In this document: piece after piece, positions 1 to 6,154 of the stretch | How the letters are laid out: each line of letters starts with the position of its first letter | Position numbering within the stretch: position 1 is the stretch's first letter | NCBI GenBank assembly: GCA_026985625.1 | Contig: JALSQC010000397.1 | Coordinates: forward strand, 1-6,777 | Direction of reading: 5' to 3' | Length of the DNA stretch: 6,777 nucleotides | Origin: Bacteroidales bacterium | GTDB lineage: Bacteria; Bacteroidota; Bacteroidia; Bacteroidales; JAFGXI01 | The notes under the pieces: generated by a model | Told to the model about the DNA's origin: nothing | The model's input: only the letters and a program-made list of their open reading frames with translations | Database searches by the model: none | Program-made: the position numbers and the translations under genes

Positions 1-453
1 ACTGTCTGGATAAAAGGTAATAAATATCGGGTAGATTTAATGGGCTCAATAGTATTTTTTGACGGCAAAACCAAATATACGTATTTAAAAGAATCAAACG
101 AGGTAAATATAACAGAACCCGATGATGACGACGATGTTCTTGATCCGTCAAAAATATTTACAATGTATAATAAAGATTTTAAATATAAATTTGTTTCGGA
201 TAAATTCGAAGATACAAGAGCTTTACAAACTGTAGATTTATTCCCTAAGGATTTAGAAAAAGAATACTCGCGAGTAAGATTACGTATTGATAAAACAAAG
301 AATCAAATATTTGAGATAAAACAATTCGGAAAAGATGGAAATTATTATACTATACGCATAATGAAATTTACTCCTAATGTAAAACTAAACGATACTTTCT
401 TTAATTTTAATAAAGCAAAATATCCGGGTGTAGAAATTAACGATATGCGTTAA
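1..453 (+). CDS. lolA: LolA-family outer-membrane lipoprotein carrier protein, 5' end missing
   Basis: This is the C-terminal 150 residues of a periplasmic LolA-like chaperone, which takes lipoproteins from the LolCDE transporter and carries them to the outer membrane. The frame is open from base 1 (it starts TVWIKGNKYRVDL), so the ATG at 40 is an internal methionine, not the start. A full Bacteroidota LolA is about 210-220 residues, so the signal peptide and first strands lie outside the window. The visible part fits the half-barrel fold: a KYR strand, FFDGKTKYTYL, then an acidic turn with five Asp in a row (bases 121-135), then DPSKIFTMYNKDFKYKF, which is typical of the Bacteroidota branch. 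The later strands VRLRIDKTKNQIFEIKQF and YTIRIMKF and the ending FNFNKAKYPGVEINDMR also match the family. It converges on the aminotransferase gene 87 bp away. The family call is firm; the exact cargo is inferred. Confidence 0.88.
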   Translation, partial: TVWIKGNKYRVDLMGSIVFFDGKTKYTYLKESNEVNITEPDDDDDVLDPSKIFTMYNKDFKYKFVSDKFEDTRALQTVDLFPKDLEKEYSRVRLRIDKTKNQIFEIKQFGKDGNYYTIRIMKFTPNVKLNDTFFNFNKAKYPGVEINDMR

Positions 454-460
454 TCTAATT

Positions 461-486
461 GCAGTGCATAATTATCCTATGCATGC
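461..486 (+). terminator. Hairpin just downstream of lolA (possible terminator)
   Basis: TGCATA (465-470) pairs with TATGCA (478-483) around a 7-nt loop. The stem extends by GCA (461-463) with TGC (484-486) if G464 is bulged out. It starts 8 nt after the lolA stop codon and is the most GC-rich paired element in this gap. On the + strand it is followed by an A-rich rather than a T-rich stretch, so it is not a textbook intrinsic terminator. It may instead protect the 3' end of the transcript. Confidence 0.35.
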
Positions 487-494
487 GAAAAATA

Positions 495-527
495 AAAAGA
501 TAATTACTAAGTTAATTATTATCTTTT
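495..527 (-). terminator. Intrinsic-type terminator of the aminotransferase transcript
   Basis: AAAAGATAAT (495-504) and ATTATCTTTT (518-527) form a perfect 10-bp stem with a 13-nt loop. Read on the - strand, the right arm ends in CTTTTTATTTTT, giving a U-rich tail just beyond the aminotransferase stop at 541. On the + strand the stem is followed only by GCC, although the arm itself ends in four T. It therefore fits best as the end of the - strand transcript, with possible weaker action on lolA read-through. The stem is AT-rich, so its stability is modest. Confidence 0.5.
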
Positions 528-540
528 GCCTCGATAAAAT

Positions 541-1740
541 TTAATTTGTTCTTCCGGGATATTCTTTAAGAGCAATTTCTATACATTTTACAGCCTCTTT
601 AAGATCATCGATTTTAAGAACATAAGCAATTCTAACTTCATTTATTCCCAGACCTTTTGTAGAATAAAATCCTGTTGCAGGAGCAAGCATAACTGTTTTA
701 TTATCGTACGAAAATTCTTCGAGTAACCATTTAGCAAATTTATCGGCATTGTCAATTGGCAATTTAACAACAGCATAAAAAGCTCCTTTTGGTTTTGGAC
801 AAAAAACACCATCTATTTTATTTAATGCATCAACAGTAAAATTACGGCGGGCAATATATTCGTCATAAACCTCTTTAAAATATTCGGGAGGTGTATCAAG
901 AGATGCTTCGCCTATTATTTGTCCAAAAGACGGAGGACTTAATCTGGCTTGTGCATATTTTAAAGCTGTTTCTAATATTTCTTTGTTTTTTGTAATCATT
1001 GCTCCTATACGGACACCACACTCGCTATAACGTTTAGACACACTATCCATTAGTATAACATTTTGCTCTATATCTTTTAAATACATTGCCGAAAAATGTT
1101 TTTCGCCATCGTAGCAAAATTCGCGATATACCTCGTCAGAGAATAAATATAAATCGTATTTTTTAATTAGTTTGCTAAGTTCGGTTAATTCTTTTTCAGA
1201 ATATAAATATCCTGTAGGATTATTAGGATTACAAATAACAATTCCTTTTGTTTTATCGGTTATTAGTTTTTCAAACTCCTCAATTTTAGGCAATGCAAAC
1301 CCGTTATCAATTTTTGATGTAATAGGTTTAATTTTAACATCGGCCATTGTGGCAAAACCGTTGTAGTTTGCATAAAATGGTTCAGGAATAATAACCTCGT
1401 CGCCCGGATTTAGACACGTCATAAATGCAAAAACTATTGCCTCGGAGCCTCCTGTTGTTATAATTATATTTTCGTGATTAATGTCTATATTAATATTTTG
1501 ATAATATTTTGCAAGTTTACGTCGATATGTTTCGTTTCCGGCAGAATGACTGTATTCTATAACTTTTAAATCGGAATCTTTTATAGCCTTTAAGGCTATA
1601 TCAGGAGTTTTAATATCGGGTTGTCCAATATTTAAATGATAAACTTTTTTACCTTGTTGTTTTGCTTTTTCGGCATAAGGAACCAATTTGCGTATTGGCG
1701 ATTCGGGCATATTTTGCCCACGATTAGATATTTTTGGCAT
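541..1740 (-). CDS. PLP-dependent class I/II aminotransferase (aspartate aminotransferase-like)
   Basis: A 399-residue fold-type I aminotransferase, full length for the family, which transfers an amino group from an amino acid to a 2-oxo acid in the cytoplasm. Visible landmarks: YHLNIGQPDIKTP (residues 34-46, substrate-cap segment); TTGGSEA (95-101, PLP phosphate loop); NPNNPTG (171-177, with N174 the likely cofactor-contacting Asn); SDEVY (201-205, D202 to the pyridine nitrogen, Y205 to the PLP oxygen); SVSKRYSECGVRIG (233-246), with K236 as the Schiff-base lysine; and R370 in EVRIAYV, the expected carboxylate-binding arginine. The SKRYSxCG version of the lysine motif marks a branch distinct from the SKxxxMxGWR form of many bacterial enzymes, so the preferred amino acid cannot be read from sequence. 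The ATG at 1740 keeps the MPKISNRGQNMP leader I recall in relatives; M11 is the only nearby alternative. It lies 14 bp after the DUF1573 gene, probably in one transcript. Confidence 0.93.
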   Translation of the reverse strand: MPKISNRGQNMPESPIRKLVPYAEKAKQQGKKVYHLNIGQPDIKTPDIALKAIKDSDLKVIEYSHSAGNETYRRKLAKYYQNINIDINHENIIITTGGSEAIVFAFMTCLNPGDEVIIPEPFYANYNGFATMADVKIKPITSKIDNGFALPKIEEFEKLITDKTKGIVICNPNNPTGYLYSEKELTELSKLIKKYDLYLFSDEVYREFCYDGEKHFSAMYLKDIEQNVILMDSVSKRYSECGVRIGAMITKNKEILETALKYAQARLSPPSFGQIIGEASLDTPPEYFKEVYDEYIARRNFTVDALNKIDGVFCPKPKGAFYAVVKLPIDNADKFAKWLLEEFSYDNKTVMLAPATGFYSTKGLGINEVRIAYVLKIDDLKEAVKCIEIALKEYPGRTN

Positions 1741-1754
1741 AATTATTCTAAAAT

Positions 1755-2210
1755 TTATTTATTTAAAATTGATTTTGGCTTTTCGGGTGATGTTTTAGGA
1801 GTTTCTTTTTTTACAACTTTTCCTTTAATTGTTATACGAACAGGCGAATTTTTTGCATTTGAAAAAACTGTTACTGTTTTTTGAAAATTTCCTATTCTAT
1901 GGGTATTATATTTTACTTTAATAACATTTTTTTTGTGTTTTTTAATAGGCGTTTTTGGCCAAGTAGGAACAGTGCAACCACACGACGATTTTACATTTGT
2001 AAGAATTAATGGAGACTTTCCTGTATTTTTAAAAACAAAATCGTGTGTTCCGTCAGAACCTTGCTCTATAACTCCATAATCGTAAAAATTAGATTCAAAA
2101 GTAATTTCGGGTGCATTTTTATCAACTTTTTTGTCTTTTGCTTCTTGAGAAAAGGCTGTTGTTAGCGAAAATGAAAGAAATAAGATTGTTAAAATTTTTA
2201 AAGTTCTCAT
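1755..2210 (-). CDS. DUF1573 domain protein, exported
   Basis: A 151-residue protein with an N-terminal signal peptide: MRTLK, then a hydrophobic run to about residue 19, with likely cleavage in TAFS-Q near residue 21. A single DUF1573 domain follows (about 34-134). Its hallmarks are visible: ITFESNFYDYGVIEQG, then HDFVFKNTGKSPLILTNV, then SSCGCTVPTWP (75-85) carrying the conserved CGC, and a final strand set, KTVTVFSNAKNSPVRITIKG. The domain is an immunoglobulin-like beta sandwich common in Bacteroidota exported proteins, and its biochemical role is not established. After the domain comes a short Lys/Pro-rich tail (134-151) that looks disordered. I see no lipobox; the two Cys lie in the mature domain, so it is probably periplasmic rather than a lipoprotein. 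The gene is first in a likely two-gene transcript with the aminotransferase, but the pairing does not indicate a shared function. Confidence 0.9.
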   Translation of the reverse strand: MRTLKILTILFLSFSLTTAFSQEAKDKKVDKNAPEITFESNFYDYGVIEQGSDGTHDFVFKNTGKSPLILTNVKSSCGCTVPTWPKTPIKKHKKNVIKVKYNTHRIGNFQKTVTVFSNAKNSPVRITIKGKVVKKETPKTSPEKPKSILNK

Positions 2211-2241
2211 AATTTTTAAGTGAATTAAATTAATAAAAAAT

Positions 2242-2249
2242 CAAATTTA
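2242..2249 (-). promoter_or_regulatory. Bacteroidota -7 promoter element for the DUF1573-aminotransferase pair
   Basis: The - strand reads TAAATTTG, an exact match to TAnnTTTG. It lies 31 bp before the DUF1573 ATG, which would give a leader of roughly 25 nt. No TTG or TTTG is seen at the expected -33 distance, where the sequence is only A and T. The call rests on the -7 match and its position alone. Confidence 0.45.
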
Positions 2250-2262
2250 TTTTTTTTTATTT

Positions 2263-2290
2263 AAAAAATATATGTTAATAAATATTTTTT
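2263..2290 (-). terminator. AT-only hairpin after meaB (weak terminator candidate)
   Basis: AAAAAATAT (2263-2271) and ATATTTTTT (2282-2290) form a perfect 9-bp stem with a 10-nt loop, starting 17 bp beyond the meaB stop codon. Read on the - strand, the right arm supplies a run of T. Every pair is A-T and the surroundings are almost pure A/T, so the match could be chance. If real, it would separate the meaB transcript from the DUF1573 promoter just downstream. Confidence 0.25.
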
Positions 2291-2306
2291 TATTTTTTTA
2301 ACCTAA

Positions 2307-3416
2307 TTATTTTGTTTGATTAAATAATTTTATCAAAATATCGGCAGCTTTAAATGGAGATATCTTATTATTTGCAGCAGCTTCTTCTAATTCTTTAAAC
2401 TTATGTTTAATATTATCGTTATTATAAAATATATTTTTAAGAGAATTGTTGATAGACTCTTGTAGCCAATATTTTATTTGTTTATTACGATTATCGTAAA
2501 AATAATTATTTTGTTTGGTATAATTTACATAATTAATAATTTTATTCCATACTTCCGAAATATTATAATTAGTAAGCGACGAGCATGTTAAAACATCGGG
2601 TGTCCAACCCGATTTTGTTTTAGGAAACAAATGTAACGCATTTTTATACTGAGCTTTAGCTAATTCAGCCTTTTTTTTATTATTTCCATCGGCTTTTGTA
2701 ATTGCAATTAAATCTGCCATTTCCATTATTCCTCGTTTTATACCTTGCAACTCGTCACCTGCTCCCGAAAGCATTAAAAGTAAAAAGAAATCTACCATTG
2801 ATTTAACAGCTGTTTCGCTTTGTCCCACACCAACAGTTTCTATCAAAATAATGTTAAATCCGGCAGCTTCGCAAAGAATAATTATTTCGCGAGTTTTTTT
2901 TGCAACTCCTCCAAGCGAACCTGCGGCAGGCGATGGGCGAATAAAAGCATCTTTTTGTGCCGATAAAGTTTCCATACGTGTTTTATCCCCCAAGATACTA
3001 CCTTTTGATATTTCGCTACTTGGGTCTATAGCTAAAACAGCAATTTTATTTTTTTGCTTTATTAAATTAGTTCCTAAACTTTCGATAAACGACGATTTTC
3101 CAACACCGGGAACCCCTGTAACTCCTATACGTATTGATTTGCCTGAATAAGGCAAGCATGCTTCTATTATTTGTTGTGCTTTATTTTGTTGCTCGGGTAA
3201 TTTACTCTCTATTAAAGTAATTGCTTGACTTAATATTGTAATATTTTTATTTAAAATACCGTTTACATAATACTTTACAGACTTTATATTTTTTTTATTT
3301 TTTAAAAAATTTTTAATCGATGTTTCGTCTGTAGTTTTAACATTATTACTACCTTTTTTTACCGATAAACCTTTATATTTATCAGAATTTTCGATATGAT
3401 CGGTCTTTTTACCCAT
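2307..3416 (-). CDS. meaB: MeaB/ArgK-type G3E-family GTPase, methylmalonyl-CoA mutase chaperone
   Basis: A 369-residue cytoplasmic P-loop GTPase. Family members protect and reactivate adenosylcobalamin-dependent methylmalonyl-CoA mutase, gating cofactor loading and release through GTP hydrolysis. Visible motifs: Walker A GVPGVGKSS (101-109, K107); DPSSEISKGSILGDKTRM (131-148, switch/Mg region); RPSPAAGSLGGVA (160-172); ETVGVGQSE (193-201, the G3/Walker B zone); LSGAGDELQGIKRGIMEMAD (216-235); and TKADG (240-244), the guanine-specificity motif. The C-terminal helices (about 310-369), including LEEAAANNKISPFKAADIL, match the usual dimerisation arm. The N-terminal 90 residues, with YKGLSVKKG and YYVNGILNKNITILSQAITLIES, match the long Bacteroidota form, which supports the ATG at 3416. 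No mutase subunit gene is in the window, so the partner is inferred from the family. It is transcribed divergently from the gene at 3524. Confidence 0.95.
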   Translation of the reverse strand: MGKKTDHIENSDKYKGLSVKKGSNNVKTTDETSIKNFLKNKKNIKSVKYYVNGILNKNITILSQAITLIESKLPEQQNKAQQIIEACLPYSGKSIRIGVTGVPGVGKSSFIESLGTNLIKQKNKIAVLAIDPSSEISKGSILGDKTRMETLSAQKDAFIRPSPAAGSLGGVAKKTREIIILCEAAGFNIILIETVGVGQSETAVKSMVDFFLLLMLSGAGDELQGIKRGIMEMADLIAITKADGNNKKKAELAKAQYKNALHLFPKTKSGWTPDVLTCSSLTNYNISEVWNKIINYVNYTKQNNYFYDNRNKQIKYWLQESINNSLKNIFYNNDNIKHKFKELEEAAANNKISPFKAADILIKLFNQTK

Positions 3417-3434
3417 TTTATTATTTTAATATTC

Positions 3435-3442
3435 CAAAATTA
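3435..3442 (-). promoter_or_regulatory. Bacteroidota -7 promoter element for meaB
   Basis: The - strand reads TAATTTTG, matching TAnnTTTG, 18 bp before the meaB ATG. The leader would be only about 12 nt. At a 19-nt spacing upstream the - strand reads AGTG, a partial match to the TTTG -33 element. No ribosome-binding purine tract lies between it and the start, which is normal for this phylum. Confidence 0.45.
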
Positions 3443-3523
3443 ATTATTTTATTAAAATTTACACTTAAAATTAATTAAACTTATAATAATTTATTAATTT
3501 TATTTTTTTAAAATTTTTTAAAA

Positions 3524-4171
3524 TTGAAGAAACAATTTTTTATAATATTAATTTTATTATTGATAAATAATTTATCATTCTCGCAAAGCACAATATTTCT
3601 TAGATTCTCGGGCATTGGGTATCACCCTTTTTCAAAACCTAATTTAGAATTATACGAAAATAAAATCGATGCTAACGGAAATTTTAATGCCGAGCCCGGA
3701 ATAATACTTGGACTTGAAAAATATATACGAGGGAATTTTCTGTCGTTTCAAATAACTCAAGGAATGTATTCCGATGTTGTAGCAAAACAAGCAGGATTTA
3801 CAAATTTTAGTTTACGACGACAATTTTATCATAAATATAAAAATCATTTTTATATTACAATGGGAGCATCTATTGCTTATCGAAAAGATTGGCGAGAGAT
3901 TCCAAATTACGTAAAAGACGGAGACTTTAAAGTAAACGGAAAATGGCAAAACAAATGGCTTTTTAGTTCGTCTATTGTTTACGATTACTATTTAGCAAAA
4001 CGCTTCGACTTGTGTTTTGCCGTAATGTATGGCTACGAGTATCATGCTATTACTCCTACATTGGGTATTAGATTTTGGGTAAATCCTAATGTAAAAGTTG
4101 ACGAATGCGATTACACAAAACGTTTCGACCAAGGACGTTTAAGAAAATGGTTTAAAATACATTTTAGGTAA
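3524..4171 (+). CDS. Exported protein of unknown function, probable outer-membrane beta barrel
   Basis: I do not recognise this 215-residue protein. It has a clear signal peptide: MKKQ, then a hydrophobic stretch FFIILILLLI, with likely cleavage in LSFS-Q near residue 20. The mature part is rich in aromatic residues and alternates hydrophobic and polar residues, as amphipathic strands do. Examples are GIILGLEKYI (59-68), FLSFQITQGMYS, HFYITMGASIAYRKD (108-122), WLFSSSIVYDYYL (145-157) and FDLCFAVMYGYEYHAITPTLGIRFWV (161-186). That pattern suggests a small barrel of about eight strands. The last 30 residues (about 186-215) are basic and non-barrel-like, with C195. The start is TTG: an in-frame stop at 3509-3511 lies 12 nt upstream, and the next ATG is codon 81, which would lose the signal peptide. 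No TAnnTTTG promoter is visible upstream. A lipid A-modifying or porin-like role is possible, but no catalytic motif supports either. Confidence 0.72.
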   Translation: MKKQFFIILILLLINNLSFSQSTIFLRFSGIGYHPFSKPNLELYENKIDANGNFNAEPGIILGLEKYIRGNFLSFQITQGMYSDVVAKQAGFTNFSLRRQFYHKYKNHFYITMGASIAYRKDWREIPNYVKDGDFKVNGKWQNKWLFSSSIVYDYYLAKRFDLCFAVMYGYEYHAITPTLGIRFWVNPNVKVDECDYTKRFDQGRLRKWFKIHFR

Positions 4172-4203
4172 TATTACGCTTTTACTATAAATAATGTATT
4201 TTA
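4153..4203 (+). terminator. Compound hairpin at the 3' end of the barrel-like gene
   Basis: TAAAATACATT (4153-4163) and AATGTATTTTA (4193-4203) are perfect 11-bp inverted repeats. Inside them TAGGTAA (4165-4171) can pair with TTACTA (4182-4187) with one bulged G, closing a 10-nt loop. A T-rich run with eight consecutive T follows at 4211-4218. The left arm lies in the final codons and the stop codon sits in the inner stem. The right arm ends directly against the TTTG of the next promoter. It plausibly ends the upstream transcript. Confidence 0.45.
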
Positions 4204-4233
4204 TTTGTTATTTTTTTTATTATATTATATTTG
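4204..4233 (+). promoter_or_regulatory. Bacteroidota sigma-ABfr-type promoter of the acyl-CoA synthetase gene
   Basis: TTTG at 4204-4207 (-33 element) is followed after 18 nt by TATATTTG at 4226-4233, an exact TAnnTTTG -7 element. The spacing is one base short of the usual 19-21. Transcription would begin near 4240, giving a leader of about 19 nt before the ATG at 4259. It is the only site in the window with both elements and the best-supported promoter here. Confidence 0.6.
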
Positions 4234-4258
4234 TATTTTCAATATTAAAATATAGTGT

Positions 4259-6055
4259 ATGAGTATTACAAGAGTTTTTGATATTCTCGATAATTATATA
4301 AGTAAAGAAAAAGCCATAATAGGAAAATATAATGGAGAGTGGATATCGTATAGTGATAAAGATTATAAAGAAAATAGTAATAATTTTAGTTACGGACTTT
4401 TAAATATTGGAATTAAAAAAAACGATAAAATAGCAACGGTTATGAATAACCGTCCGGAATGGAATTTTATCGATATGGGAATTTTACAAACAGGAGCCGT
4501 TCACGTTCCTGTATATCCAACAATATCCGATGATGAATTTTTACATATATTAAGCGATTCCGATGCTGTATTATTAATTGTATCTGATAAAAATTTATAC
4601 GATAGATTATCTAAACTAATCGAAAAAATACCTGCAATAAAAGATATATATACAATTGATAATATACAAGGAGCTAAAAATGTATCAGATGTTTTTGAGT
4701 CCGGAAAACAAAATGCAGATAAATTTAAAGACGAATTAATAAAAATAAAATCGTCTGTAAAAAAAGATGATTTGGCATCGTTAATATACACCTCGGGCAC
4801 AACAGGAGCAGCAAAAGGAGTTATGCTTACACATAATAATTTTGTAAGCAATATTCTTGGAGTTTATAAAAAAGTTCCGTTAACAAACAACGAAAAAATA
4901 TTAAGTTTTTTACCATTATGCCATGTTTACGAACGTACTGTTAATTATATTTATCAATATATTGGAATTCAGATTATTTATGCCGAGAACTTTGGAACTA
5001 TTGCCGATAATTTAAGACACTTTAAGGTCGAGGGGTTTGTAACAGTTCCACGTGTTCTTGAGATGATATACGAAAAAATTATTACAAAAGGTAAAGATTT
5101 AACAGGATTAAAAAAGAAAATATTTTTTTGGGCTGTAAAAATAGGAAACAACTATTCGCATGAGAAATCACAAAAAGGAATATACAAAATTAAACTAAAT
5201 TTAGCACGAAAACTTGTATTTAGTAAATGGAAAGCAGCTTTAGGCGGTAAATTACACATGATAGTATCAGGTGGTTCGGCTTTGCAACCACGTTTGGCTC
5301 GTATGTTCGATGCAGTAGGAATATTGGTGCAAGAAGGTTACGGATTAACCGAAACATCGCCGGTAATATCGTTTAACGATTCTGTAATAGAAAATAATAA
5401 AATAGGAACCGTAGGAAAAGTATTAAAAAACATTGAGGTTAAGATTGCAGACGATGGCGAAATTCTTGTAAGAGGTCCTATAGTAATGAAAGGATATTAT
5501 AAACGTCCCGATTTAACAGCCGAAGTAATTGACTCGGATAATTGGTTTCATACAGGCGATATAGGCGAGTTGGATAACGATGGATTCTTAAAAATAACAG
5601 ACCGTAAAAAAGAAATTTTTAAAAACTCGGCAGGTAAATATATAGCACCGCAAGTTATCGAAAATAAATTAAAAGAGTCGATATTTATAGACCAAGTTAT
5701 GGTGGTTGGCGATGGCGAAAAATTTGCAAGTGCTTTAATATCACCAAATTTTAACCATTTGCATTTTTGGGCATCAAAACACAATGTGCATTATCGCGAT
5801 AATTACGAGCTTGTTAAAAATAAAGATGTTGTAAAACGTATTCAAAAAGAAATTAACGAGATTAATAAAAAATTAGGACAAATCGAACAAATAAAACGTT
5901 TTAGATTAGTATGCGACGAGTGGACAACAAAAACCAAAGAATTATCGCCAACACTAAAACTACGACGAAAAAATATTTATAAAAAATACGAACATATTTT
6001 ACGCGATATTTACGGTTATAAAGATAATGAAGAAAACAGAGCAGTTAAAAAATAA
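4259..6055 (+). CDS. Long-chain fatty-acid--CoA ligase (AMP-forming acyl-CoA synthetase, FadD15/FAA1 type)
   Basis: A 598-residue member of the ANL superfamily. It activates a fatty acid with ATP to an acyl-adenylate, then forms the acyl-CoA thioester, supplying lipid synthesis or degradation. Length and motif order are those of bacterial long-chain synthetases: NNRPEWNFIDMGILQTGAVH (63-82); the ATP/phosphate loop YTSGTTGAAKG (177-187); FLPLCHVYER (217-226), usual in this branch; VSGGSALQP (336-344); EGYGLTETSP (359-368, adenine/acyl pocket); HTGDIG (431-436, with D434 expected to contact ATP ribose); TDRKKEIFKNSAGKYIAP (447-464, the hinge and linker); and SPTLKLRR (563-570), with K567 the likely adenylation lysine. 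No transmembrane segment is obvious, so it is likely cytosolic or membrane-associated. The ATG at 4259 sits just after a good promoter and begins with MSITRVFDIL, as I recall for relatives. Chain-length preference cannot be read from the sequence. It appears to be a single-gene transcript. Confidence 0.95.
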   Translation: MSITRVFDILDNYISKEKAIIGKYNGEWISYSDKDYKENSNNFSYGLLNIGIKKNDKIATVMNNRPEWNFIDMGILQTGAVHVPVYPTISDDEFLHILSDSDAVLLIVSDKNLYDRLSKLIEKIPAIKDIYTIDNIQGAKNVSDVFESGKQNADKFKDELIKIKSSVKKDDLASLIYTSGTTGAAKGVMLTHNNFVSNILGVYKKVPLTNNEKILSFLPLCHVYERTVNYIYQYIGIQIIYAENFGTIADNLRHFKVEGFVTVPRVLEMIYEKIITKGKDLTGLKKKIFFWAVKIGNNYSHEKSQKGIYKIKLNLARKLVFSKWKAALGGKLHMIVSGGSALQPRLARMFDAVGILVQEGYGLTETSPVISFNDSVIENNKIGTVGKVLKNIEVKIADDGEILVRGPIVMKGYYKRPDLTAEVIDSDNWFHTGDIGELDNDGFLKITDRKKEIFKNSAGKYIAPQVIENKLKESIFIDQVMVVGDGEKFASALISPNFNHLHFWASKHNVHYRDNYELVKNKDVVKRIQKEINEINKKLGQIEQIKRFRLVCDEWTTKTKELSPTLKLRRKNIYKKYEHILRDIYGYKDNEENRAVKK

Positions 6056-6080
6056 AAAAATATTACGATAGACAAAAAAT

Positions 6081-6109
6081 ATTAAAACTTATTAAAACTT
6101 ATTAAAATT
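6081..6109 (+). repeat. 10-bp tandem repeat between the acyl-CoA synthetase and permease genes
   Basis: ATTAAAACTT occurs twice head to tail (6081-6090, 6091-6100), followed by a third partial copy, ATTAAAATT (6101-6109). It starts 25 bp after the acyl-CoA synthetase stop codon. The unit is close to one helical turn, but the tract is pure AT apart from its two C residues, and I know of no function for it. Confidence 0.6.
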
Positions 6110-6133
6110 AAACCTCGTTTTAAACAAAGTTTT
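6094..6133 (+). terminator. Weak hairpin with T-run after the acyl-CoA synthetase gene
   Basis: AAAACTT (6094-6100), in the second tandem repeat copy, can pair with AAGTTTT (6127-6133), and a small inner stem AAAC/GTTT (6110-6113 with 6117-6120) closes on CTC. The right arm ends in five T. The 26-nt interior is mostly unpaired, so stability is doubtful. It is offered as the only terminator-like arrangement before the permease promoter. Confidence 0.22.
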
Positions 6134-6154
6134 TTATTTAAAAATAATAAATAT

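Noticed and set aside
121..135. Run of five Asp codons in lolA as a possible slippage or repeat tract
   Set aside because: The codons are mixed (GAT and GAC), so it is not a simple DNA repeat. Acidic turns at this place are common in Bacteroidota LolA proteins.
40..453. Free-standing 137-aa ORF starting at the ATG at 40
   Set aside because: The frame is open to base 1 and the upstream residues (KGNKYRVDL) continue the LolA fold, so this is an internal methionine of a truncated gene.
1172..1366. 64-aa + strand ORF
   Set aside because: It lies wholly antisense within the aminotransferase gene and has no recognisable domain or promoter.
1636..1884. 82-aa + strand ORF spanning the aminotransferase/DUF1573 junction
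   Set aside because: It is antisense to two well-supported genes. Its Phe-rich composition is what the complement of Lys-rich AT-rich coding gives.
2851..3150. 99-aa + strand ORF opposite the MeaB GTPase core
   Set aside because: It is antisense to the conserved Walker A to G3 region. The open frame is explained by constraint on the real gene.
3482..3487. TATAAT resembling a sigma-70 -10 box before the barrel-like gene
   Set aside because: Bacteroidota housekeeping promoters use TAnnTTTG, and TATAAT-like strings are expected by chance in this nearly pure A/T gap. No matching -35 is present.
4168..4177. Perfect 10-bp palindrome GTAATATTAC over the stop codon of the barrel-like gene
   Set aside because: It has no loop, so it cannot form a hairpin by itself. 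It is a single copy and could be chance in AT-rich DNA, and half of it is accounted for by the inner stem of the larger hairpin.
4501..4851. 116-aa - strand ORF inside the acyl-CoA synthetase
   Set aside because: It is a shadow of the opposite strand with no family resemblance or start context.
5548..5784. 78-aa - strand ORF inside the acyl-CoA synthetase
   Set aside because: It is antisense to conserved C-terminal motifs (TGDIG, TDRKKEIFK) and has no independent support.
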